DNA of 64,000 nucleotides from Sipunculus nudus (Eukaryota; Annelida; Sipuncula; Golfingiida; Sipunculidae). A program made the position numbers and the translations under genes. Below, piece by piece: positions 49,716 through 59,800 of the stretch. The stretch covers positions 51,195,812-51,259,811 of the forward strand of contig CM049314.1 of assembly GCA_026874595.1 (NCBI GenBank). Reading direction: 5' to 3'. Each line of letters starts with the position of its first letter. Position 1 is the stretch's first letter. The notes under the pieces were generated by a model. It ran no database searches. It was not told where the DNA came from and saw only the letters and a list, made by a program, of their open reading frames with translations.

Positions 49716-50844
49716 TTTTCTTGAGGCTCTATTGTAGTCAGTTGCTTTGTCAATATTGCAGGGTCACACTTCAGGTCACTGGAGGTCAGCTATGCAAGAG
49801 CTTCTGGTTTGTTATAGTCACTGGGGGAGATCCCCTGCTGTGACAGGTGTACAGTTATTCACATGTCAACACCCCAATCCCCCCCCCCCCCCCCCACTGC
49901 AAACCCGACCCAACAAGTGTTATGCAGTAATTGTTACTGTCTCCACTCCAATATACAAAAACTTTCCTTGAAAAAGAAATTCGAAGTGTAATCCAGAAGA
50001 TGCCATGTTGTGTTAATGTAGCATTTTTGAGGAAATCAGTTTTCTTTTAAATGATTTTAACAAATATAATTAAACCTAAATTAAGCAAATTATGGATAAA
50101 TAAAGGCACAATTTAAAATTGTAAAATCTGAATAAAAAAATCTGGTAAAAAATAAATAAACATTTGTATGCATGATGTAGTGTTGTCTGACAAGATTGAG
50201 ACTTATGATGATGCAGTTTAGAATTATGAATCAACTTTTATATTCAGATATATATGTCATATTGGAAATGTATAGAAATATAAACTTATAATAAAAAAAT
50301 GATGTGATAAAAAAATGAGGATCCCATACAGACATTTGTTAATCATTTCCTGCCTCAGCAGAACTGGAGATCAGGCTTTGTTTGCCATGTATGTGAATGC
50401 AAAAGTGTTGTTAATCCACTTTTTTCTCCCCCCCCCCCCCTGCTCCTGTGCACTGGGACATTAGTTTTTATTGCAAATGTGTAAAATTTATTAAATTAAA
50501 AAAATAATAGGATTAGAAAAAATTAAGATCTTATTGAAACATATTCTTGCCTTAGGAGAATGGAACATAAAGTGATCAGCTCTGTCCATCTTCTCTCCGT
50601 TATCATTAAATTTATATTAATTATGAAATTTTTCTTGTAAGCACTGTTGAAATAACTTTCATATGCTGTATGTGTTTGGAATAAAGCTATTTAAGTCTGA
50701 AATTTGAAAGCAAATTATATATTCAGTTGTGTATTATTGCAGATGTAAAACTTTGAAAAAAATTGGTATAATAAAAAATTAGGAAATAATTGAAACTTCA
50801 TATATTATCAGCTTTGTGTGTCTACCAGTCTGTCTGTCCTTTTT
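49716..50844 (+). mobile_element. Family A-related 3' sequence and AT-rich intron
   Basis: TTTTCTTGAGGCTCTATTG resembles the A interior at 27255. The remainder is AT-rich with poly-C runs near 49880-49895 and 50431-50440. No 3' end or gene was found. Confidence 0.45.
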
Positions 50845-53463
50845 AGCTCAGCTGACTATAAGTCATCTGAGCTATAGTCGTGGTCCATTGTCCGTCGTCC
50901 GTCCGTCTGTCCGTCCGTCCGTCCGTCCGTCCGTCCGTCCGTCCGTAGATGTGGCACGTTTTGAAACTGTAAGACCTAGGAATCCAAAATTCAGCATAAT
51001 GTTAGATGTCCCCAAGATCTCCTACCAAGCCGAAAACTGGGTCTTTGCGACTTCATTCCTTTGAGAAATTAAGGAAAAACCTCAATTTTTTATTAAAAAC
51101 CTATTTTCACACTTCAGGACTGCCTAATATCAAAACCACTCATCTGTTTTTCCTCATATTTCCTATAAATAATCCTCTATATAATTCCTATGTACATGCC
51201 AAAAATTAGGTCTGTATTATATAATTTAAAAAAGTTATGGGCCCAAACATAATGCATTTTGTAAATAATCAGGAAAGAAATTTTATCACTTAACACAAAA
51301 CTTGTTAAAGCTAAGCACTTTTTTTCCAGTAATATAACTTTTATTAATCAAAATTAAATTGTATACCCAAAATAAGATCAAAATCTTTTAAATTTTTTAA
51401 AATATTAGCAAAAATAAAAAATTGGTACCTTAAATTTTGCCCAACTTTGACCATGGCACGTTTTTTTGCTGTAACCGCTGTGGATTTAATTTTCACAGCA
51501 TGTTTTTGTTAGCATTTCAACTGTTAACACCATAATTTGAAACCAGTTGATCAAAAACTGTAGATTTTATTCAAGTTTTCAAGCACCATGTCACATATTG
51601 CTAGTGTTTTGCAGTTTGCTAGAGCTCAGCTCCCGAGCTTCAGCTCTAAGTTCCTTAAATTTGGCATACAGTTGGATTTCTCCAAAATCCCCTACCATGC
51701 CAAGAATTTGGTCACTAGGACTTAATACCTTCGAGATATTAATGAAAAACTTCATTTTTCCATTAAAAACCCATTGTTACACTTCAAGACTGCCTAATAT
51801 CAAAACCACTGATCTGACTTTAATCATAAATAATATACATATTTTTCATTCTCTATGCACATGCCAGAATGATGTCAGTATTGCGTAATTGTTTTAAGTT
51901 ATGGGCCCAAACATAATGCACTTTGTAAAAAATCAAGAAATATATTTACTCCCTTAACAAGGGCATTGCTGAAGCTAGAGATTTTTTTGTCAGGGATGTA
52001 ACATTATTTAATCAAGATTCAATTGAATACCCAAAATTAGTTCTGAATTTTTCAAATTTTATAAGTTATTAGCATAAATATAAAATTAGTACCTTAAATT
52101 TTGCCCAACTGTGACCATGGCACGTTTGTTTCCCGTGAGCACTGTTGATATAATTTTCATATCATGCACACATAAGGATTTCAGCTTTTTAGTTTAGAAA
52201 GCTGAAAGAAATTGGCCAAATATTGTAGCTTTTAATAATGTTTTTTATGAGACCCTGTCAGACTTTGGCTCTCTCCAGCCCCTCTTGAGTCACCACTTTG
52301 TTGACCTTGTTGACCTTTCATCAAATTATGCACGCTTGAGGCGAGAATCCAGGCAGGTTATGGCCAGCCACAGTTGATCCAGGTGTCCGACCCAACTCAT
52401 CTAGTAGTTTTAACCAACAACATAACAATAAACAATAAATTAATAAACTTTTATTGGTTTTTAATAACAAATTAAAGAAAAATAGAAAAGGAATTTGTTA
52501 GTTTATAATAACAGAAAATTAACTTGCAGTTACTGATGATATAAGAATCTTGTATCGATGGGTAGAATGTCACATATTCCAAATAACGCCATGCAGTCAC
52601 CTATTGCATTTTTCAGTTCAATTTTAATGATAAAGAAGTAAATCATATTATTCATTACTAATCATTAGGGATTATATGAATGAAATTAATGATAGACAAA
52701 GATGCAGTTGATAATATTAATCTAGATTCCTACTGTGTCTAGTGTGTACATTGATGTGAAATTAGTCCAAAATGAATTTTTACAGTTATTTTTTAATATA
52801 AATAAAGGCCATAAAACCAGGTACTTATGATCATTATTTAAATGTGTGAATTTTGTATATTCTGGATTCTCAACATCTTTGTTTGGTGAAAACTGAATAA
52901 ATACCAGACATGGTGCAAATACTTTGTAATTGTATTTAAATACGAATATGATTATGTACTCCATTATAAAATTTCTTGCATAAAGAATGGGAATTCAGGT
53001 AAAAATGAAAGTATATGAATACTCGTGCAAATACTTTCAAAATGTATTCATGAATGCATTCATGAATATATTCTGTAATATTATTTTAATAATCATATCA
53101 GTTATATTTCATTTTAAAAAATCATATGATTCTCTTATTATTTTTAATTAAAATTATATTTGGGACAATATTTGTAATTTTTTTAATAAATAGTTAAACT
53201 CTTATATTATATGTTCTGCTTATAAGTTATATGACCAAGTCAAAATCTGTGTGACAGTAGTACTCCATTTGTTAATAAAATAAATGAAATCAATCCTCTT
53301 CCCTGTCTCCAAAGGTACTATCAAAATCATACATAAGCTAAACAACAACAACTCATATTACAGCTTATATTTATTACCACACAAAACCAGCATGTGCCTC
53401 ATTTCTAAATAATATTTTTTTATCATATATAACAGCTGAGCGTCGTGACCCATAGGTCCCTTG
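50845..53463 (+). mobile_element. Family A element, about 2.6 kb
   Basis: The 5' hairpin is AGCTCAGCTGACT with AGTCATCTGAGCT, then ATAG and a (GTCC)n tract at 50889-50947. The interior at 51000-51200 is the uninterrupted match for the site hit by family B at 3795/6956. It ends CAGCTGAGCG, GTGACCCATAGGTCC and CTTG at 53460-53463. The part from about 52264 is AT-rich and diverged from other A copies. Confidence 0.75.
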
Positions 53464-53741
53464 TTTAAGTATTTAGTTATTTTGAATGAACTTTCCTGTA
53501 AGCATTGTTGAATTAAGTGAAAATCCTATGTATATACACTATAATAATACAGAAATGTTGTAACTCCCATCATTCCACACACACACCCTCTTCCCACCCC
53601 CCACCCCCCCACCCCCACCACCACCAAGTCCTTTCATCTGTGGACTGTGGACATCAGTTATATTTCAACTGTATACCTTTCATTAAATAAAAAATACATA
53701 TATTTAATAATATATCTACAGATTCTTGCCCCTGTCACTGC
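53464..53741 (+). other. AT-rich intron with a C/A-rich low-complexity tract
   Basis: A CCCACC/CCACCACC-rich run lies at about 53578-53628. The rest is AT-rich. The left boundary of the DIRS-order element falls here or just downstream but could not be placed. Confidence 0.5.
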
Positions 53742-54364
53742 TTGAGGGGCCCCCTCAGTCCTGGTCACGGTATAGTGAATCACCCTGAGGAAGATTTGCA
53801 AGGACAGTTCAAATCATTACGTGACTCTGTAGCTCATGTTGTGCTTCCTGCTGACCATAAGGTACATGACTGTAGACAAGGAGTGCCACGCAATGACCAA
53901 CCACTGCTCAATGTTATTAGTAAGTCGGCTCGTTATGCTGAAACTACATAAAAACTCTTGGCAACACTACCACAGGATAAGGCCCTCGAACAAGAACTTA
54001 ACCACATATACCTGATAAACCTGGCACATGTGCAGTCCTTGAAAGATGAGTATGCAGACTTAATTGTTCGCTCACAATATCTGCAAGCCTCCAGAATTTT
54101 TTGTACCCTGCAGAAAAATATGTCTGCCTCACCACCGAGGGCAATTGAAAATCTTCGCATAGCAAACAGCATTATCTCGAGAACCAAGCACGTGACAGAG
54201 AGGGGTCATACAGCCGTCCCAGAGGTTTTGGCTACAGGCCTGAGTATCGTGGTGGTTATCAGTCAAGACAGTACAATGCCAATACCTCTGCATTCCGGAA
54301 CTTCCAAGATTCTGGTGTTCCATATTCAAGACCATCCCAGCAGGACGCCCATGATCAGAACTGA
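53742..54364 (+). pseudogene. gag-like remnant of the DIRS-order element
   Basis: From 53742 one frame reads through HPEEDLQGQFKSLRDSV and on to about 54130, broken by TAA at 53949-53951. A shift of frame between about 54120 and 54185 is needed to continue. The new frame reads an Arg/Gly/Tyr-rich segment (RPRGFGYRPEYRGGYQ) and ends at TGA 54362-54364. A basic, Arg/Gly/Tyr-rich tail just upstream of RT is typical of nucleic-acid-binding gag products in this order. There is no ATG start and the beginning is missing. The assignment rests mainly on position and composition, so it is moderate. Confidence 0.6.
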
Positions 54365-54435
54365 TTGGTGACACTGTGTGCTGTTAACATTTAGATTTCT
54401 AGCTTCTTCTGTTGATTCTCAACACTGCTGCCTTC

Positions 54436-54590
54436 TTTTGACGCCCATGGACTATGTGTATACAGGTTCCAGCAGACTCATCAATAATTTTGATGCCCAT
54501 GGACTATGTGTATACAGTTTCCAGCAGACTCATTGATAATTTTGGTGCCCATGGACTATGTGTATACCATTTTCAGCAGACTCTTTAAAT
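54436..54590 (+). repeat. 52-bp tandem triplication between gag and RT
   Basis: Three copies of a 52-bp unit begin TTTTG at 54436, 54488 and 54540. Each contains CCCATGGACTATGTGTATAC and CAGCAGACTC. The third copy is the most diverged and contains the ATG at 54558. The period is not a multiple of three. Confidence 0.85.
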
Positions 54591-56438
54591 GCTAAAGCTT
54601 ATGAAAACATTGGGGTGCCTTCACAAGTCATTAGCTGGTTAACACATGGTGTTGCAATACCGTTCAGGGTATTACCTCATCATTTTGAATTCCAAAATGG
54701 GGTTGTTGATTCTAAACACTGTGTGTTTATTGACAATGAACTTGAATGCTTATTGCAATCAGGGGCTGTGAGACAGGTTGACTCTACACCTGCTTGTGTG
54801 TCTCCCATTTCAGTGGTGCCGAAGAGAAATAACCAGTTGAGACTAATTATAGATCTTCGAGAGGTAAACAGGTGCTGTGATGTACCTTCATTCAAACAAG
54901 AGGATATTAGAACTGTACAGTCACTTGTCAAGCCTCATGACAAACTTATCACACTTGATATACGCAATGGTTTTTATCATATCCCTGTTCTCAGGGAGCA
55001 CCAACAGTATTTAGGGTTTTCCTGGAGGGGAAAATACTATGTATGGCAGGTTTTACCCTTTGGTTTATGTGTTTCTCCATTTTATTTCCAGAAGTGTATT
55101 AGGCCTGTAGTTAAATATTTGAGAGAAAACAACTTGAGGGTTGTTGCTTATGTTGATGACTTCATATTAATGGTAGATAGTCATAATATTGATGCACACA
55201 AAGATTTACTGCTAACAGTATTACAGAAGCTTGGCTGGTTTATAAACTGGGAAAAATCCAATCTGGTTCCGAGTCATGTGGTTAATTTCCTTGGGTATAA
55301 AATATGTACCGTTACAAATGATAACAAAACTTGGATTTATATCCCCAAAGATAGGGTGAGGAGACTTAGGAAGGATATAAATAGAGCCTTAAATCAAGGT
55401 TGGCTAACTGCTAGGGCACTAGCACGTATAGCAGGCCAGTGTATTAGTATGACATTGTGTATTTTACCTGCCAAACTAATTCTTCGCAAATTGTAACGGT
55501 TGCTTGCTACAAGAAACTCATGGACAGACCGACTATGTCTAAATCCCGCCATTTGCAGGGATCTTCGTTGGTGGCTGTGTGCCCTAACCACCTGGAATGG
55601 GAGCCCAGTAACCAACAAGTCAATTCAGGTACAACTTGTAACAGGCGCATCAGCCTCCGGCTGGGGGGCTGTATGCAAGAACATGGAGGCAAGCGGCTTA
55701 TGGGATGTATTCACCACCCATCAGTCGTCAAACTACAGGGAGCTGTTCGCCATACTGTTAGCCTTACTAACTTTTATGCCTCTTCTCAAGGGAAAAGTTG
55801 TACAGGTTCTAACAGACAATATCTCCAGTGTTGCCTAAATCAACCACTTAGGCGGCCTATGTTTACAACTGACACATGTAGCAAGGGCTATATGGGCTGC
55901 CACATACAACAATCAGATAGACCTCTCTGCGAAGCATTTGGCTGGTCCAGAAAATACTCATGCCGACTTATTATCACGAAAGCTAACTACTTACGACTGG
56001 ATGATGAGCCCTCGCTTATTTCAAATGTTAGACTGACTGTGGGGTCCTCACGACATAGACCGGTTTGCATCCCTCATAACAACTCAGCTCCCCAGATACA
56101 ACAGCCTGTACTGGGATCCTCTAACCAAGGCTGTCGATGCCCTGGCCCAAACCAACTGGGGGGGATGCAACAACTTTGTAAACTGCCCGTTTTGGCTAAT
56201 TCCGCGAGTGCTGGCCCTAGTCGTTTCTCAGAAGGCAGACGCTACCCTGATCGCCCCCTGGTGGCCCAGTCAGTCTTGGTTCCACAGGCTCCTCAGCTTA
56301 TGCAGAGACAGGCCTGTCAGGCTACCGAGAAACAAACAGTGGATAATACCACTGGGACTGCAGCCGGAACCGTTAAAGAACCCAGGGTGGCGCCTGTATG
56401 CTTGGCGAATCTCTGGCAAGATCAGCTACTTGCCATAG
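54558..56438 (+). pseudogene. Reverse transcriptase-RNase H of the DIRS-order element, three in-frame stops
   Basis: From ATG 54558 the first 312 codons hold an RT with motifs LRLIIDLREVN (about 94-104), LITLDIRNGFYHIPV (130-144, catalytic Asp), LPFGLCVSPF (166-175) and the YVDD box (198-201). TAA at 55494-55496 interrupts the frame. RNase H follows in the same frame with YRELFAIL, VLTDNISSVA and HADLLSRK, broken by TAA at 55836-55838. TGA at 56034-56036 precedes a DIRS-typical tail (WGPHDIDRFAS, APWWPSQSWF) ending at 56438. The first RNase H catalytic Asp is replaced by Gly (codon 55644-55646, context VTGASASGWGAV). The polyprotein cannot be made intact. The start is uncertain because it lies in the 52-bp repeat. 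Confidence 0.9.
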
Positions 56439-57616
56439 GTTGGTCACAACGTGCTGCAGTGCAGCTCCCTTTCAGTCTGTCTCAGTCCACATTACAGCTT
56501 TATAACAGACTTTTAAATAAGTTATTTTACTTTTGCAAGGAAAACAAGGTTGTGTTCCCACCAACGAAAACGGCAGACCTAGCAGATTTTCTATGTGTAC
56601 TATCTGATGTGTCTGATAGGCCTAGGTCCACTTTACAATCCATGCTTACTGCTTTGTCTCACTGCTATGTGGCCTATCAGTTGCCTGATATTACTGTTGA
56701 TAATAATATTAGAAGACTGGTGGATGCCTTGATCAAGTCAGGTACCACTGTCCCTCGTAGACGTGTAAAATTGCTCCCAGTGGAACCATTTACTGATCTC
56801 TTCAAAGCTTGGCCAGAGAATGACAAGCTGTCAATAAAGCAACTACGTATGAAAGCAATCACACTCCTCACTATGACTTACATGCTTAGACCCTCTGATC
56901 TTGCACCTAACGCTGTTCAGTTTGACCCAGGGTCAGGTGATGCTAAGCGCATGTTATTTTCCATGGACCAATTAGAGTTTAAGAACGATGGATCCCTTAC
57001 TGTTACTTACCATGGAATAAAGAATGACACTGATAGATCAGGGTTTTCAGTTACTGTGCCCCATTGTGCTGATAGACAGCTCGACCCTGTACTTTGCCTA
57101 CAGACTTATATTGTCCGAACATCTCATATGAGAGGGCCAAAGGGCCCAGTGTTCCTTACTCTTAGGAAGCCATGCTCTGCTATTTCTGCTGCTACGGTAG
57201 GTCAGATTTTACAGGACAGTATTACTGCTGCAGGCCTTGGTGGACAGGGTTTTTCTGCTAAATGTTTCCGTCCCTCAGCTGCCACAAGGGCAGCTGAGCA
57301 CCAATGTGATCCTGACACAGCTATGCATATTGGTAGATGGAAGTCTAGATCTGTTTTCTTTGAACATTATGTATCCTGTAGAGCACCAAAGGAGTACAAA
57401 TCGTTCATGCTGTCACAGCAATTAGTTTTTATTTGCACATTCATGTGCTTTCTTTTCCTGTTTTCTTATCTTCAGATGGGCATGTCATACAGGCCTAGTC
57501 TTTTTTACTTGTTTCTCATTTTGGTGTTATGGATATACTCTGAAATAAGGCACATTGTAATTTATTTTTATGTTATAAATAAATTATATACTGTTTACTT
57601 GTTTGTTGTGACGTAG
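56300..57616 (+). CDS. Tyrosine recombinase of the DIRS-order element, intact frame
   Basis: This is the integrase-equivalent enzyme of DIRS-order elements. It catalyses strand exchange between a circular DNA copy and the target through a 3'-phosphotyrosine. From ATG 56300 the frame gives about 438 residues. An N-terminal helical core-binding region (SQSTLQLYNRLLNKLFYF) is followed by the catalytic domain. Visible catalytic positions are Arg 197 (MLRPSDLAP), the KCFR segment at 321-324 in place of the usual HxxR box, Trp 347 (GRWKS) and the nucleophile Tyr 357 (FFEHYV). It overlaps the RT-RNase H frame by 139 nt in another frame. The frame stays open upstream to 55457, but that part is the RNase H region read out of frame. 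The last ~60 residues are hydrophobic and run into the 76-bp repeat, so the native end may differ. Confidence 0.88.
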   Translation: MQRQACQATEKQTVDNTTGTAAGTVKEPRVAPVCLANLWQDQLLAIGWSQRAAVQLPFSLSQSTLQLYNRLLNKLFYFCKENKVVFPPTKTADLADFLCVLSDVSDRPRSTLQSMLTALSHCYVAYQLPDITVDNNIRRLVDALIKSGTTVPRRRVKLLPVEPFTDLFKAWPENDKLSIKQLRMKAITLLTMTYMLRPSDLAPNAVQFDPGSGDAKRMLFSMDQLEFKNDGSLTVTYHGIKNDTDRSGFSVTVPHCADRQLDPVLCLQTYIVRTSHMRGPKGPVFLTLRKPCSAISAATVGQILQDSITAAGLGGQGFSAKCFRPSAATRAAEHQCDPDTAMHIGRWKSRSVFFEHYVSCRAPKEYKSFMLSQQLVFICTFMCFLFLFSYLQMGMSYRPSLFYLFLILVLWIYSEIRHIVIYFYVINKLYTVYLFVVT

Positions 57617-57620
57617 ATTT
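57545..57620 (+). repeat. Split direct repeat, first copy (B1)
   Basis: These 76 bp, from ATAAGGCACATTG to GACGTAGATTT, recur at 57828-57903 with no difference that I could see. The copy overlaps the end of the recombinase frame. Confidence 0.92.
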
Positions 57621-57827
57621 ACAATTTGAAATTGTAGTCACACAAACAATTAAACTGCATGTGCTGCCGCCTGCAGCGGTCAGCTGCACTTTGTAAGCGC
57701 CAGGTCACTTACGGTAATTTATTCATGCTAGGTGCTAAGTGGTAACATATTAATCATATTTATCATAGATTAATGACCAGGCTACCTAGGTTAAGACGGT
57801 TCGGTGATGGTGAAGCACTGGGCATGG

Positions 57828-57903
57828 ATAAGGCACATTGTAATTTATTTTTATGTTATAAATAAATTATATACTGTTTACTTGTTTGTTGTGACGTAGA
57901 TTT
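57828..57903 (+). repeat. Split direct repeat, second copy (B2)
   Basis: It is the second 76-bp copy, 283 bp downstream of the first. It marks the probable 3' end of the DIRS-order element. The 207 bp between copies would be A2. Confidence 0.9.
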
Positions 57904-58152
57904 GCTGAAAGATCGTGTTAATAATATACATCTTATGTTCACAATGCTTTAATTTTAACATTATGAAATGCATGGTTTGGTCACAAAATATTATTTGCAA
58001 CATTTTCTTACTAATCAGTACAAAACAATCCTGTCAACCAGCCATGGCCTATATTACCTTTTCCTCTTTGACTTTATCTCCATTTCATATTATTTTAGAT
58101 TTTTACATTCAAGGTCAACTTCAGTTGAGCACAGTGACCCATGGGTCCCTTG
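57904..58152 (+). mobile_element. Family A 3'-end fragment
   Basis: It ends TTCAGTTGAGCACAG, TGACCCATGGGTCC and CTTG at 58149-58152. The left part is diverged. Confidence 0.55.
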
Positions 58153-58391
58153 TTTCTATTTACCGGACTCTTTTCCAATGGGTTTAAGTTCTTCAAGTCC
58201 TCAAAATTTTATCATGTGAAAGTTGTACCAGGGCTGCATTGGGAGCGTTGGCAGGCATGATCAAGTGCAACTATGAATTCTCAGCATAACTATTGGAGGA
58301 GTTGTAAAAAGTGACCTTGCTCTTCAGGGTAAAATCTGCACAAATCTATGGTATATGTGCATGAACAAATAACATTTGATTATTGCTTTAT

Positions 58392-59800
58392 AGTGAACCT
58401 GTGAGCTTATGCGATGGTGCAGCGTCGACTGTCCGCCATCCACCGTCGTCCATACGTTAACCCATGCTATCTCAGAAACTGTCAGAGCTAGCAGCTCCAA
58501 ATTACTTGTAAGAATCAGTTACATGTCAAACTTCATCGGATTGAGCATATTTTTTGGGAATCGGCATTAACTTCCATTTTATAGGGAAAAACCTAAAAAA
58601 CTTTAAAAATCTTTTCTCCGAAACTGTCCAGCCAAATTGTCCAATATTTCACAGAAATGATCCCTTGAACAATTTTTCTCAAGTTTGTTGGAATGGTTTC
58701 AGTTCGGAGATTTTTGGCCGAGTTACAGTAGGTTGAACTTAGTCATATATCCAAAAAAAGCACACTCAAATTAAAATCTCAGAAACAGCTGGAGCTATCA
58801 TCACCAAATTTTATGCCAATGTTTGTTACATATGTCACATCTGAAATTGAGGTATTGGTGGTGCCACCTACATTGATCTGTTTTTTACAAGCGAAAATGT
58901 AATTTTAGACTCTTCTAGCTAATACACTGTTTTATGATGAAACAATTAAGCTGATTGGTTTAAACTTTACAAGAATTTATCTATGGTAGGGTTCTGCTGG
59001 TTTTATAAGAATAGATTGGGTAAATGCAACTTTAAAAAGGCAATGTAGCCAAATGAAAAAGGCTTTCTGTGTTTGAAAACAGATTTGACAACATGCTGAG
59101 TTTCAGCAGCCAAGTCAAGGGGTCACTCAGTACAACCAGGTTGGGTCCAGACATTACAATGGCAACTGACCTGGCTCTGTCTGGTTTCTAGACAATGTGT
59201 CTAGACGTCTAGACACAGCGTCTAGATGTCTAGACTCATCGTCTAGATGCAGAATGCCCAGATTAGAACTATTGGAAGTATATCTTTCAACTGTTTGGAA
59301 AAACTTGGTTTGCATTTTTAGTGAATATGTGAGCTAATGCAATGGTGTGGTGTCGTCGGTCTTCTGTCATGAGTCATAGCTTTCTCATAAAGGGCAGGAG
59401 CTAGCATCACCAAATTTTTTGCAAAAAAATTGTCATCTAAAAAATTCTAGTGGATTTTGCATATTTCTTGCCTAACTGCATTTCTTAGATTTTATAGGGA
59501 AGAAGCTAAAAAACATTAAAAAAGGTTCTTTACTGAAACCATGCTGCCAAATTGTCCGTTCATCTGTCCCAATAATCCTCCCTGGCTAAAAGAACATATC
59601 CGAAATATCCTGACTGATACATTCTAGTATTAAAATGTCCTAGTACGAAACTTGCAGGTCGGAAACGTCGATTTTGCTGAAATCAAAATGACTAAGGTAG
59701 ATATGCAGGACACAAGAGGATCAATATTAAATTTAAAAAAATAAACCTCCATTCATACTCCCAAACTTTGCACAGGTTCGCATTAGGCCTGTAGGCCTTG
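58392..59800 (+). mobile_element. Family B element, internally deleted
   Basis: It starts AGTGAACCTGTGAGCTTATG. It ends GCACAGGTTCGC, AGGCCTGTAGGCC and CTTG at 59797-59800. A second start-like AGTGAATATGTGAGC at 59320 suggests one B copy inside another. A cluster of TCTAGACGTCTAGA-type palindromes lies at 59187-59250. Its last 170 bp match 17229-17400. Confidence 0.72.

Larger units (their letters stand above)
53742..57903 (+). mobile_element. DIRS-order tyrosine-recombinase retrotransposon, 5'-truncated and degenerate
   Basis: The order is a gag remnant, reverse transcriptase-RNase H, an overlapping tyrosine recombinase and 76-bp direct repeats separated by about 207 bp at the 3' end. Such elements integrate as circles through the recombinase rather than an integrase, and lack long terminal repeats. 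The 3' arrangement (B1, A2, B2) is that of the split direct repeats of PAT- and Ngaro-type members. The matching A1 copy expected at the 5' end was not found, so the 5' end is truncated. No RNA-virus envelope or integrase is present. Confidence 0.88.

Noticed and set aside
10227-51209. Repeated ~70-codon open frames beginning MSPRSPTKPKTGSL and similar
   Set aside because: They recur at the same place in each family A copy with frame-breaking differences, and have no protein family resemblance.
55457-56299. N-terminal half of the 719-codon open frame
   Set aside because: The same DNA encodes recognisable RNase H in another frame (YRELFAIL, HADLLSRK). This half has no domain. The recombinase is taken from about 56300.
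57545-57903. The 76-bp direct repeats as LTRs of an LTR retrotransposon
   Set aside because: Both copies lie on the same side of the coding region and the element has a tyrosine recombinase rather than a DDE integrase.
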